Shown: piece after piece, positions 9,668 to 17,699 of the stretch
How positions within the stretch are numbered: position 1 is the stretch's first letter
Layout: each line of letters begins with the position of its first letter
Assembly (NCBI RefSeq): GCF_003428875.1
Contig: NZ_QQRS01000004.1
Location: 310,001-374,000, forward strand
Source: Planomicrobium okeanokoites
Lineage (GTDB): Bacteria > Bacillota > Bacilli > Bacillales_A > Planococcaceae
Reading direction: 5' to 3'
Length of the DNA stretch: 64,000 bases
Position numbers and translations under genes: made by a program
Notes under the pieces: model-generated
Told to the model about the DNA's origin: nothing
Databases searched by the model: none
What the model saw: the letters and a program-made list of their open reading frames with translations, nothing else

Positions 9668-10224
9668 CTGCTCCAGTCAATTTCTTTTTTTTTTCGGTAA
9701 ATAATGATTGCGAGAATCCCGAAGACAATAAATCCTCCAAGTGGAATCAGCCAGTTGCTCCGGCTGAGCAAATCCACTTCTTCTGTCGGTTCCTGCCCTT
9801 CTCCCAACACCGCAAAATCTCCTTGCGCCTGGCTTAAAACAGCTGTCCGGTCACAGATGATGGTCGTCAGCTCATTTGCTCCGTACATCTCGGATTTCAC
9901 TGCATACACCAGATATTCCTGTCCGGCACTGAAATTAATCCCGCAATCCCCGCCACCTTGACCAGTTTTTATTTTTATCTGTGAATGCGCGGGTCCTTTC
10001 CAGACCTGGGCCACTTGAAATACAACAGAGCGTGTCGCTGCTGAAAACAGCACCGGTTTTTCATCGACCAGAATCGCCTTGCCGCTGAATACTGCATCGG
10101 AACGCTCCAATTCTTCCGCCACGCCAGGTGGTTGTTCACAGGAACAGGCACTTGCTGCTGTAGGCCAACCCACTGCCCCAGAAATCATTACAGCAATCAT
10201 TATAAACAACAGTATATTTCTCAC
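9664..10224 (-). CDS. TIMP/NTR-like exported protein with C-terminal membrane anchor
   Basis: 186-aa exported protein. A signal peptide (about 1-26) ends just before ACSCEQPP, so the mature protein would begin near a Cys-X-Cys motif as in tissue-inhibitor-of-metalloprotease (NTR) domains. Further cysteines occur in GGGDCGINF and TIICDRT. A C-terminal hydrophobic segment (about 157-175) followed by RKKKEIDWSR anchors it in the membrane with the NTR-like domain outside. Bacterial TIMP-like proteins have no settled role. It is the first gene of a two-gene unit with the transglutaminase-like gene. Confidence 0.75.
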   Translation of the reverse strand: MRNILLFIMIAVMISGAVGWPTAASACSCEQPPGVAEELERSDAVFSGKAILVDEKPVLFSAATRSVVFQVAQVWKGPAHSQIKIKTGQGGGDCGINFSAGQEYLVYAVKSEMYGANELTTIICDRTAVLSQAQGDFAVLGEGQEPTEEVDLLSRSNWLIPLGGFIVFGILAIIIYRKKKEIDWSR

Positions 10225-10297
10225 AACTGACCGCCCTCTCGCCCATAATTGCAGCTTCTTTATCCCATTAGTAGCAATTCCGCCAAAAAGGTTTCAC

Positions 10298-10340
10298 TAA
10301 AAAGCTGTCGCAATGAATATGAAGGCGGCAGCTAATTTTT
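10298..10340 (-). terminator. Intrinsic terminator for the SRPBCC gene
   Basis: AGCTGTCGC (10303-10311) and GCGGCAGCT (10325-10333) form a near-perfect stem. It is followed by a T run on the minus strand and also by one on the plus strand, so it could work in both directions. Confidence 0.7.
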
Positions 10341-10350
10341 TGTCAGCGAT

Positions 10351-10854
10351 TCACTTATTGTCGCTTGGTGTGACATCCCCGGTTTCCACTAATTGTTTCA
10401 GCCCTTCAAACATCTTGTCCCAGCCTTCTTCTGACTGCTCACTGTATTCCTTCATTGCTTGTTGGATGTCTTCAGGTCCCCAGCTTTCTTCGTGAGGCAC
10501 AACGATTTCCTGCTTGAAGGTCATTTCACATGCCTGCCCGACCGGTGAAACCCAAACGATGACCTGGTCCTGCAAGTCGTTGAATTGCGGCATTTCAAAA
10601 GTGAAGCCCAGCCGGTGAGGTGCGTCGATTTCCAGATACTCTCCTGTCGCGCGGTACTCCTCCCCTTCCCGACGGTCCACGATTTCCCATTTCCCGCCGA
10701 CACGCAAATCGTTTTTCGCTACCACATTTGTGGCTTCCGTCGTGAACAGCCATTTTTTCATCAGTTCCGGTTTGGTCCAGGCTTTAAAAACATCAGTTGA
10801 ATTCGCGTTGATTCTCCGTGCCATCGTCAGCACAATTGTCGCTGTCTTTTTCAT
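10351..10854 (-). CDS. SRPBCC (AHSA1/START-like) domain protein
   Basis: 167-aa protein of the activator-of-Hsp90 homologue 1-like SRPBCC family. Family features are the N-terminal ARRINANSTDVFKAWTKPELMKKW, the GGKWEIVDR strand and the C-terminal helix SEEGWDKMFEGLKQLVE. These small hydrophobic-pocket proteins bind lipophilic ligands; the ligand here is unknown. The start is placed at the ATG at 10854, which has AAGGAG upstream, rather than at the longer open frame reaching 10983. Stands alone between two terminators. Confidence 0.88.
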   Translation of the reverse strand: MKKTATIVLTMARRINANSTDVFKAWTKPELMKKWLFTTEATNVVAKNDLRVGGKWEIVDRREGEEYRATGEYLEIDAPHRLGFTFEMPQFNDLQDQVIVWVSPVGQACEMTFKQEIVVPHEESWGPEDIQQAMKEYSEQSEEGWDKMFEGLKQLVETGDVTPSDNK

Positions 10855-10933
10855 CTTTACGCTCCTTCCCTTAGTAAATAACGGAATGTTCTTATAATTT
10901 ATTTTAGCATACTTCCATCTTAACTTTTCGGAT

Positions 10934-10974
10934 ATAAAAAAGCTGGCACTGCGAAATTTTCGCGGTGTCAGCTT
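10934..10974 (-). terminator. Probable terminator at the 3' end of the long flagellar operon
   Basis: An imperfect inverted repeat of about 14 bp (10941-10954 with 10961-10974) is followed by TTTTTT on the minus strand. It sits just downstream of the PilZ gene, the last gene of the operon. Confidence 0.55.
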
Positions 10975-10989
10975 CCTCTGCAATACTGC

Positions 10990-11340
10990 TCAATCCGCGT
11001 AAGAGCCTTTTCTTTGGCGGATCTGATAATAATTAAGATGTTTGAATAATTGCGATGATGTTTCCTGATCAATCGTAAAACCGACTCCGTATTCGACTCT
11101 GTCATTTCGCGTCGACTTTCTTACAATGGTTCCTTCAAGCAGAAACGCCTGCTCCAGTATTTCAAAACTGCATTCCAGCCGTTCGCCCATCGGAATATTG
11201 ACCGGCGAAGTAAATCTCATACCGTTCACACTGATATTGTCTACTACTATAGACATTGGAGCTTCCCCGAGACGGGTGACTTTGCCATTGACCGATTCAT
11301 GAAAAATTACACGGAAAAACTCGCGGCGATTTTCGCTCAT
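10990..11340 (-). CDS. PilZ domain c-di-GMP-binding protein
   Basis: 116-aa stand-alone PilZ domain. The c-di-GMP signature is present: RREFFRV near the N-terminus supplies the RxxxR motif and DNISVNGMRF supplies the D/NxSxxG motif. There is no YcgR-type N-terminal domain. It is the last gene of the flagellar operon. By analogy with YpfA/DgrA of B. subtilis, which acts on MotA, it may slow the motor at high c-di-GMP (inference). The upstream gap of 88 bases to the YaaR-like gene shows no clear promoter. Confidence 0.9.
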   Translation of the reverse strand: MSENRREFFRVIFHESVNGKVTRLGEAPMSIVVDNISVNGMRFTSPVNIPMGERLECSFEILEQAFLLEGTIVRKSTRNDRVEYGVGFTIDQETSSQLFKHLNYYQIRQRKGSYAD

Positions 11341-11428
11341 TTCTTTCTCCCCTCAATCTTCTCTCTTTTTTCACCATGCAAAGCAGGAAATTAAGCGGAA
11401 AGACCCTTTTTAACTTCGGACACCGCTT

Positions 11429-11866
11429 TTACATGTATAAATTAATCAGCAAGCCTTTGATTTCTCCGATTGACTGGAGTGTCTCCAAGCCTTCTTTTTC
11501 ATTATTTAACACTTCGTCCTGAAGTTCAATCAATTTTTTGTCAATGACTTCCACTATTTGATGATTTTTCATGCCACCACCAGGAGAAAAGCTTTGCTTA
11601 TCAGTTAATTGTATACCAAAACTTAGTGCTTCTCTCATAAATTCTTTTACAAGATTTTTATAGTCACGTAAATTTTCAAAGGTACGCTGTTCGCCCAGTT
11701 TTTCTCCTTGGGCGTCGACACGGCTCATCAATTGATGCAAGGCATCCAACTGCAATTTCGATTGTGATTTTTTCATGACGTTTGCAAACGAGTCGATTGA
11801 TTTGTTTTCCACTGTATTTTTCTGAATCCGGTCGCCCGGAATTTTTGTTTGGCTTTCAATGCGCAT
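11429..11866 (-). CDS. YaaR family (DUF327) protein
   Basis: 145-aa YaaR/DUF327-like protein, mostly helical, with the family-like C-terminus (KLIELQDEVLNNEKEGLETL and IKGLLINLYM). Function is unknown in the family. The ATG at 11866 is chosen because a GGAG lies eight bases upstream; the GTG at 11875 is an alternative. Its position 15 bases after the swrB-like gene makes it part of the flagellar operon here. Confidence 0.75.
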   Translation of the reverse strand: MRIESQTKIPGDRIQKNTVENKSIDSFANVMKKSQSKLQLDALHQLMSRVDAQGEKLGEQRTFENLRDYKNLVKEFMREALSFGIQLTDKQSFSPGGGMKNHQIVEVIDKKLIELQDEVLNNEKEGLETLQSIGEIKGLLINLYM

Positions 11867-11881
11867 CACAGTCACTCCATC

Positions 11882-12385
11882 TTACTTCTGATAGCTTTGC
11901 TTCTTTTTATAGATATTGATGATCAATTCAATTTCCCCTCGTTCCGCCTTCACCACTTTGGCGATTTGTGCTGGAGAGAATCCTTGTTTATGCAATTGCT
12001 CTATTTTTTCATTTTCCGGCAGATCAGGGTCAATTTCCGGTTCTGCTGCCTTAACCGTTATCTTTTGTTTCCCCGTTTTGCTCTTTGGCGCAACTGGCGT
12101 TTCATCAGCCGGCTGAACAGAATCGGCAATGCCGATTTTCAGTTCCAGTTCACGCATCCGTTCTTCCATGCGGCTTTCTTTTTGAGCAATATGTTCCACC
12201 AGCCGGTTATAAAGTTCGTCATTCTCCTGCTCCAGATTCGCTACAAAGTCCTCCATGCTGGAATGGACGGCTTCTGCGTCCTCCAGCATGGCTTTGCGCT
12301 GTTTCTGGAATTGGTTCAAGACGATAAACGATCGTATATTTACGGCTATCGCCAATAAAATAAGTCCAATCAGCAGCCAATCCAT
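11882..12385 (-). CDS. swrB: SwrB-like swarming motility protein
   Basis: About 167 aa. An N-terminal membrane segment (LLIGLILLAIAVNI) is followed by a coiled coil rich in Glu/Gln, a charged linker, and a C-terminal helix-turn-helix-like motif (KIEQLHKQGFSPAQIAKVV, then RGEIELIINI). This layout and the position directly after sigD match B. subtilis SwrB (YlxL), which promotes flagellar basal-body maturation and type III secretion activation. AGGTG precedes the ATG at 12385; starts at 12391 or 12394 are also possible. Confidence 0.8.
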   Translation of the reverse strand: MDWLLIGLILLAIAVNIRSFIVLNQFQKQRKAMLEDAEAVHSSMEDFVANLEQENDELYNRLVEHIAQKESRMEERMRELELKIGIADSVQPADETPVAPKSKTGKQKITVKAAEPEIDPDLPENEKIEQLHKQGFSPAQIAKVVKAERGEIELIINIYKKKQSYQK

Positions 12386-12418
12386 GGCCATCACCTGTCT
12401 TTCTGTATCGTGCGCAGC

Positions 12419-13210
12419 TTAATAATACTCATGGACCGAAAGTGTCGCCGAATGCAGCCTCAAAATTGCCTTTGAATGCAATTGGGAGACACGGGAAACA
12501 CTGACGCCCAGAACTTCGGCAATTTCCGTCAATTTCAAGTCTTCGAAATAACACAGTGAAACAACGATTTTCTCTTTCTCAGGCAACCGCCCGATTGCTG
12601 CAGTCAATGCTTCCTTGATGGTGCGTTCATAGAGGCGGCGCTCGGGTGAACCCGCGTCGCCGTTTCCTACCATATTGTATTTACCTACCTGGTTATTGTC
12701 TTCAAAAGGATTTTCATCCATGGAAATCATCGTCGACAATGCCGCTTCCGATACGGTTTTATTGAGTTCAGCTTTAGAGATGCCGAGATATTTGCTGACT
12801 TCGGCATCGGTTACCGAATGATTATTTTCCTGTTCAAGAATCGCGTACGCTTTCTCGATTTTCTTCACTTTCTCACGTACAGAACGCGGCAGCCAGTCAC
12901 TATGGCGCAAACCATCGATGATTGCGCCTTTGATTCTCCATGCTGCATAGGTTTCGAACTTCAGGTCCCGCTCCAGGTTGAATTTATCAAATGCGTCAAG
13001 AAGCCCTTCGAAAGCCAGGCTGCGTACATCATCTTTGTCCACTGTTTTTGGCAGGCTGATCATAAAGCGCTGTGTCACATAATCAACCAGGGGCATATAA
13101 CGTTCGACTAGGTAATTCCCGGCTTCCGGATCACGTCCCTGTTGCCAGCCTTCCCAGTATTCCAGTTCCTCTTTTGATAATTTATCATTCAACAAGCGTT
13201 TCACCACCAT
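12419..13210 (-). CDS. sigD: RNA polymerase sigma factor SigD (FliA/sigma-28)
   Basis: 263-aa sigma-28 family factor. Region 2 contains KFETYAAWRIKGAIIDGLR, region 3 SVTDAEVSKYLGISKAEL and region 4 KLTEIAEVLGVSVSRVSQLHSKA. It directs transcription of late flagellar genes and is held by FlgM (38.6 kb). Three promoters matching TAAA-N15-GCCGATAT are visible in the window. It follows flhG after 21 bases without a strong Shine-Dalgarno. In B. subtilis five che genes stand between flhG and sigD; here there are none. Confidence 0.96.
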   Translation of the reverse strand: MVVKRLLNDKLSKEELEYWEGWQQGRDPEAGNYLVERYMPLVDYVTQRFMISLPKTVDKDDVRSLAFEGLLDAFDKFNLERDLKFETYAAWRIKGAIIDGLRHSDWLPRSVREKVKKIEKAYAILEQENNHSVTDAEVSKYLGISKAELNKTVSEAALSTMISMDENPFEDNNQVGKYNMVGNGDAGSPERRLYERTIKEALTAAIGRLPEKEKIVVSLCYFEDLKLTEIAEVLGVSVSRVSQLHSKAILRLHSATLSVHEYY

Positions 13211-13231
13211 TTTTTTGATACCGCGACACGT

Positions 13232-14095
13232 CTATTTAAACAGCATTTTCAGCAGAAACCCTTTGATGCCAAGCTTATAAGGTACAGGCAAGTCGAGAAA
13301 TTCACCCGTCACTTTTCTCATCGCCTGTGAAGCGTAAGTGTTCGGAAATGCCAACAGAAACGGCACTTGTTTCTTCACAGCAGCCGGAATATTCGAGTCA
13401 CTTGGAATATAACCTAATGTGCCGATTTCTTTCCCGAGGAATTGCTGTGTCACCTGGCGGAAATTGTCCGCCGTCTGTCTGCCTTCTTTTTCGGTTGTAC
13501 ATTGATTGATGATCAACTTCATATGGACATTCGGATCTTTTACATGGACCATTTTCACAATGGAGTAAGCATCCGTAATTGATGTCGGTTCAGGCGTCGT
13601 AACAAGGATTACATCGTCAGCCGCCAGGATAAAGCGGAGGTTTTCATCCGACAATCCTGCGCCAGTATCAAGAATCACATAATCGACGTGTCCTTGGATT
13701 TCACTGAGTTCGTCAAAGAACTTCTTCATCTTTGCTTCATCGAGTTTGAACATTTCGTTGAATCCGGTCCCTCCGGAAATGAACAATAAACCATTAGGTC
13801 CTTCTTCAATGATGTCCCAAATCGATAAATCTTTTTCCACCATCGTCGCGATCGACTCTTCAGGTGACCGGCCAAGCAGTACATCAACATTGGCAAAGCC
13901 CAAGTCGACGTCGAAGATCAGCACTTTCCGGTTCTGCTCAACCAGACTCAAGGCGAAGTTCAAAGCGAAATTCGATTTACCGACGCCGCCTTTTCCGCTG
14001 GTGACAGCAATGGTGCGTGTCTGTCTGCGTTCTTTTTTCGGTTTTTTCTGCATCATTTTTTCACGCAATTGTTTTGCCTGATCAATCATTGTCAT
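13232..14095 (-). CDS. flhG: Flagellar number regulator FlhG (YlxH, MinD/ParA-type ATPase)
   Basis: 287-aa MinD-like ATPase. The deviant Walker A motif SGKGGVGKSNFA and the DYVILDTGAG Walker B are visible, and the C-terminus (FLLKMLFK) looks like an amphipathic membrane-targeting helix. An N-terminal helix (MIDQAKQLREKM) resembles the segment that activates the FlhF GTPase. FlhG controls flagellar number and placement. It overlaps flhF by 14 bases. Confidence 0.95.
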   Translation of the reverse strand: MTMIDQAKQLREKMMQKKPKKERRQTRTIAVTSGKGGVGKSNFALNFALSLVEQNRKVLIFDVDLGFANVDVLLGRSPEESIATMVEKDLSIWDIIEEGPNGLLFISGGTGFNEMFKLDEAKMKKFFDELSEIQGHVDYVILDTGAGLSDENLRFILAADDVILVTTPEPTSITDAYSIVKMVHVKDPNVHMKLIINQCTTEKEGRQTADNFRQVTQQFLGKEIGTLGYIPSDSNIPAAVKKQVPFLLAFPNTYASQAMRKVTGEFLDLPVPYKLGIKGFLLKMLFK

Positions 14096-15233
14096 CTTCC
14101 CCTAGCACAAAATTTGCGATCAACTCCGGAGTTGCCGTTAAAATATCATCTGGAACGTTTTGGCCATTGGCAATATAAGTAACGGGAATCGAATAATGAT
14201 AGATCAGGTTCAAGATGGCGCCGGATGAACTGGTCTCGTCTTGTTTCGTCAACAGCAGCTGGTCCATTTTGATGGTCTGGAAATTATCGATGATTTTTTT
14301 CATGTCTTCGTATTTGGCAGTCAGGCTGAGTACCAGATTGATCTGGATTTTATTCTTATCAGCCAGAAGGGCTTCAAGGTCATCGATGTATTGTTTCTGC
14401 TGGTAATTGCGTCCTGCAGTGTCCATCAGGATGATGTCGCATGCAGCCAGTTCCGCCATTGCGCGGTTCAGGTCTTCAGCCGAATCGACCACTTGGATCG
14501 GGATGTTCAGGATGCCTGCATATGTTTTCAATTGCTCTACAGCCGCGATACGGTACGTATCCGATGTAATCAATCCAACCTTTTTGCCTTCCCGCAGGAG
14601 CAGATCCGCAGCGATTTTCGCAATCGTCGTCGTCTTGCCGACACCGGTCGGTCCGATAAAGCAGATGATTTCCGGATCCTTCAGGACAGGCTTTTGCTGA
14701 TGCAGACCGATCAGGCGGACGATTTCCGTCTTCGCCATTCTATGGATCTGTGCAACGGAGACATCCGGTTGCTGACCAATAGTCAGCATCATTTTAGCCA
14801 GGATTTCAGATTGGATCTCTTTTGTCACTTCCTGGCTGTTCAAGCACTGGTTAAGCGGTTTTAATGAAGCAGGCAAATGATCTTCCTGCATCGACTGCAT
14901 CATGAATTGCTTGATGCCTTTCAATTCATTGATCAAGTCTCCCGTTAAGTAAGGGTTTGAATCTTCCGGCGCAGCAATTGGAGCAGGCGGCACCGGCACT
15001 GATGCCTTTTGAACTGCAGCAGCTTCCTCTGGCGCTTTACTGGCTGCCTTTTTTTTCTTCGGCTGCGCTTCTACAGCGGCTGTCACTTCGAGTCTTTCTT
15101 TCTGGAAAAATCCGATAAAGCCGCCAGTCTTCACTTTTTTGGTATTCAGGATCAATGCGTCAGCTCCCAAATCCCGTTTGATCATCGGCAATGCTTCACT
15201 GACATTCTGGACGATATATGTTTTTAATCTCAT
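14082..15233 (-). CDS. flhF: Flagellar biosynthesis SRP-type GTPase FlhF
   Basis: 383-aa GTPase of the SRP family. The N-terminal B-domain is basic with a Lys/Ala/Pro-rich linker (about 60-95); the N and G domains follow with GPTGVGKTTTIAKIA (P-loop), SDTYRIAAVEQLKTYA, LMDTAGRNY and LTKQDE. FlhF places the first flagellar components at the membrane with FlhG. It shares one base with flhA (stop/start) and overlaps flhG, so all three are coupled. Confidence 0.96.
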   Translation of the reverse strand: MRLKTYIVQNVSEALPMIKRDLGADALILNTKKVKTGGFIGFFQKERLEVTAAVEAQPKKKKAASKAPEEAAAVQKASVPVPPAPIAAPEDSNPYLTGDLINELKGIKQFMMQSMQEDHLPASLKPLNQCLNSQEVTKEIQSEILAKMMLTIGQQPDVSVAQIHRMAKTEIVRLIGLHQQKPVLKDPEIICFIGPTGVGKTTTIAKIAADLLLREGKKVGLITSDTYRIAAVEQLKTYAGILNIPIQVVDSAEDLNRAMAELAACDIILMDTAGRNYQQKQYIDDLEALLADKNKIQINLVLSLTAKYEDMKKIIDNFQTIKMDQLLLTKQDETSSSGAILNLIYHYSIPVTYIANGQNVPDDILTATPELIANFVLGEDDND

Positions 15234-17302
15234 CAGACATTTACTCCTCCACTGATATTGACTACGCCGACGCTTTGAATCTCAATGTTCGGTTCGAGTT
15301 CGTTATAGGACAGCACCGGAAGATCAGGTGCAAAACCCTCGATAAACTGGCGCATATAGATGCGGATGGCCGGTGATGTCAGCAGAATCGGCTGCACACC
15401 GGTCTGCTGCAATTGCGCAGCCTGTTCGGATATTTTCTGGAAAATCAGCTGGGACGTTTCCGGATCGATCGACAAGTAATTGCCCTGATCGGAACGGTGC
15501 ACCGACTCGGCAAATTTCTTCTCGACGCTTGCTCCTGCCGTGATGACTTTCAGGGCTTCATTCTGCGGCGCATATTGCAACGTGATCTGGCGGGACAGCG
15601 AGCGTCTCACGTATTCCGTCAAAACGTCTGTATCTTTTGTTTGCGATGAATAATCAGCCAGCGTTTCGAGAATGATCAGCAGGTTGCGGATGGAAACTTT
15701 CTCTTTCAAAAGCTTCATCAGCACTTTCTGCACTTCACCGATCGTCATTAAATTAGGAATCAATTCTTCAACAACCGCCGGACTTGCTTCACGCATATTT
15801 TCAATCAGCGACTTCACTTCCTGGCGGCCGATCAATTCATGCGCGTGGCGCTTGATGACTTCCGTCAGATGCGTCGACACGACCGAAGGCGGATCCACGA
15901 TGGCATACCCGGCCATTTCAGCGTCTTCTTTCATGCTGTCATTGACCCATAGCGCCGGCATACCGAATGCCGGTTCAATCGTTTCGATGCCTTCAATGCT
16001 GTCGTCATCAATTCCAGGGCTCATGGCCAAATAATGGTCGAGCATGATTTCACCCGCTGCAACGCGGTTTCCTTTGATCTTGATGATGTATTCGTTTGGA
16101 CGGAGCTGGATATTATCGCGAATGCGGATAACCGGCACCACGATACCAAGTTCCATCGCCAATTGCCGGCGTATCATGATGACCCGGTCAAGCAGATCGC
16201 CGCCCTGGTTTTTATCTGCTATCGGAATCAACCCATAGCCGAATTCAAACTCGATAGCATCGACATGAAGAAGGTCGATGACACTTTCCGGACTCTTCAT
16301 GGCTTCAATTTTTTTGCCGTCTCCGGAAACGGCTTCTTTTTCGGATTTCTCTTCCTCAGTCAAAGCTTTCTGCATTCTGAATGCAGCAAATGCAATGACT
16401 GCCGCAACCGGCAAGATCAATAAAGGATTGATCGGAGTCAGGAAGGCGATCATCATCAAAGTGCCCGCTACGACATACATCATTTTCGGATAAGCGAAAA
16501 GCTGCTTGATGATATCCGAGCCGAGGTTGCCGTCAGACACTGCACGCGTTACAACGATACCCATTGCCGTTGAAATCAACAGCGCCGGTATCTGGCTCAC
16601 CAGACCATCACCGATGGACAGGAGCGTGAACAGGCTGGCTGCTTCACCGACCGGCAGTCCGTGGACCATAACCCCGATCAGCAATCCGCCGATGATATTG
16701 ATGATGGTAATGATAATTCCCGCAATGGCGTCCCCTTTTACGAATTTACTGGCACCATCCATGGCCCCGTAAAAATCCGCTTCCTGGCTGACTTTTTCCC
16801 TGCGGTTTTTCGCTTCCATATCCGAAATCATGCCCGCACCAAGATCGGCGTCGATGCTCATCTGTTTACCGGGCATCGAATCGAGCGTAAATCGTGCGGC
16901 AACTTCCGCTACCCGCTCCGAACCTTTCGTGATGACGAGGAATTGGATGATGACAAGAATCAGGAACACCAGAATACCAATGATGGCACTCCCTCCGACT
17001 ACGAATGAACCGAATGTCTCGATCACTTCACCGCCGGTTTGATTGGTCAGGATCGACCGTGTCGTCGAAACGTTCAAGCCCAGACGGAACAGCGTCGTCA
17101 ACAACAGCAATGTCGGGAAAATCGAGAATTGCAGCGCTTCTTTCGTATTCATCGCCACCAGCAGGATGGTCATGGCTAGGCTGATATTTATGAGGATCAA
17201 TACATCGAGTAATAATGGCGGCAACGGAATGACCATCATGACGACGATCATAAGTACGGATACTAAGACTGCATAATCTCTGATTTTCAAGTTATTTCCC
17301 AT
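15233..17302 (-). CDS. flhA: Flagellar type III export gate protein FlhA
   Basis: 689-aa FlhA. About eight N-terminal membrane helices (to residue 320) include the FHIPEP-family segment DSMPGKQMSIDADLGAG; a cytosolic domain of about 350 residues follows and forms the nonameric docking ring for chaperone-substrate complexes. Length is normal. A 397-base gap separates it from flhB upstream, where most Bacillus have a short spacer; the gap is filled by repeat sequence. Confidence 0.97.
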   Translation of the reverse strand: MGNNLKIRDYAVLVSVLMIVVMMVIPLPPLLLDVLILINISLAMTILLVAMNTKEALQFSIFPTLLLLTTLFRLGLNVSTTRSILTNQTGGEVIETFGSFVVGGSAIIGILVFLILVIIQFLVITKGSERVAEVAARFTLDSMPGKQMSIDADLGAGMISDMEAKNRREKVSQEADFYGAMDGASKFVKGDAIAGIIITIINIIGGLLIGVMVHGLPVGEAASLFTLLSIGDGLVSQIPALLISTAMGIVVTRAVSDGNLGSDIIKQLFAYPKMMYVVAGTLMMIAFLTPINPLLILPVAAVIAFAAFRMQKALTEEEKSEKEAVSGDGKKIEAMKSPESVIDLLHVDAIEFEFGYGLIPIADKNQGGDLLDRVIMIRRQLAMELGIVVPVIRIRDNIQLRPNEYIIKIKGNRVAAGEIMLDHYLAMSPGIDDDSIEGIETIEPAFGMPALWVNDSMKEDAEMAGYAIVDPPSVVSTHLTEVIKRHAHELIGRQEVKSLIENMREASPAVVEELIPNLMTIGEVQKVLMKLLKEKVSIRNLLIILETLADYSSQTKDTDVLTEYVRRSLSRQITLQYAPQNEALKVITAGASVEKKFAESVHRSDQGNYLSIDPETSQLIFQKISEQAAQLQQTGVQPILLTSPAIRIYMRQFIEGFAPDLPVLSYNELEPNIEIQSVGVVNISGGVNV

Positions 17303-17549
17303 CTCCTAATGCTTTCGTGAATGTTTTTATGTAATAAAATTTACTTTAATAAGTCGCTTGGCGCTTAGGACAGTGCAAAAATTATGCTCCTGCGCACTGC
17401 TCGTCGCAAAGGATGCGCCATCTTCGTATGGCGAACCTTAGCTCCCGCAATAAGCCGAGAAGTGCACTCGTCTTTTACTCCGTCGGCATTCGCCTGCTCC
17501 ATAGGCGCGCCGGCGCTGAGAGAGTGGCTTTTATTGAGAGAGTATATGA
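17303..17549. other. Non-coding spacer between flhB and flhA, structured
   Basis: No believable gene. The stretch contains several GC-rich potential hairpins, for example CGCCAT-CTTCGT-ATGGCG near 17417-17434, and looks like repeat-derived sequence, perhaps a decayed second repeat family. The flhA ribosome binding region lies at its left end. I cannot assign a function. Confidence 0.5.
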
Positions 17550-17680
17550 GATATGGAGCAAAACAGCGAAGACTCCTGGGGGACCAAGTGAAGTGCTGAG
17601 ATCCACTCGGACGAAGTGGAACGAGACCGAGTTAGCTCAGCACAAGCCCCCCGGAAAGCGAAGCTGTTTTGCGGAATATC
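17550..17680 (+). repeat. Dispersed palindromic repeat, family A, copy 1 (131 bp)
   Basis: Begins GATATGGAGCAAAACAGC and ends GCTGTTTTGCGGAATATC, imperfect terminal inverted repeats. The same element, inverted, is at 31908-32038 (also 131 bp) and at 41492-41652 (161 bp). The core encodes the peptide-like string VSSAQAPRKAKLFCGIS in one frame, which is a by-product rather than a gene because the frame is broken in this copy. It lies inside the flagellar operon between flhB and flhA. Confidence 0.9.
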
Positions 17681-17699
17681 GTTTATGAATTCTATTTTT

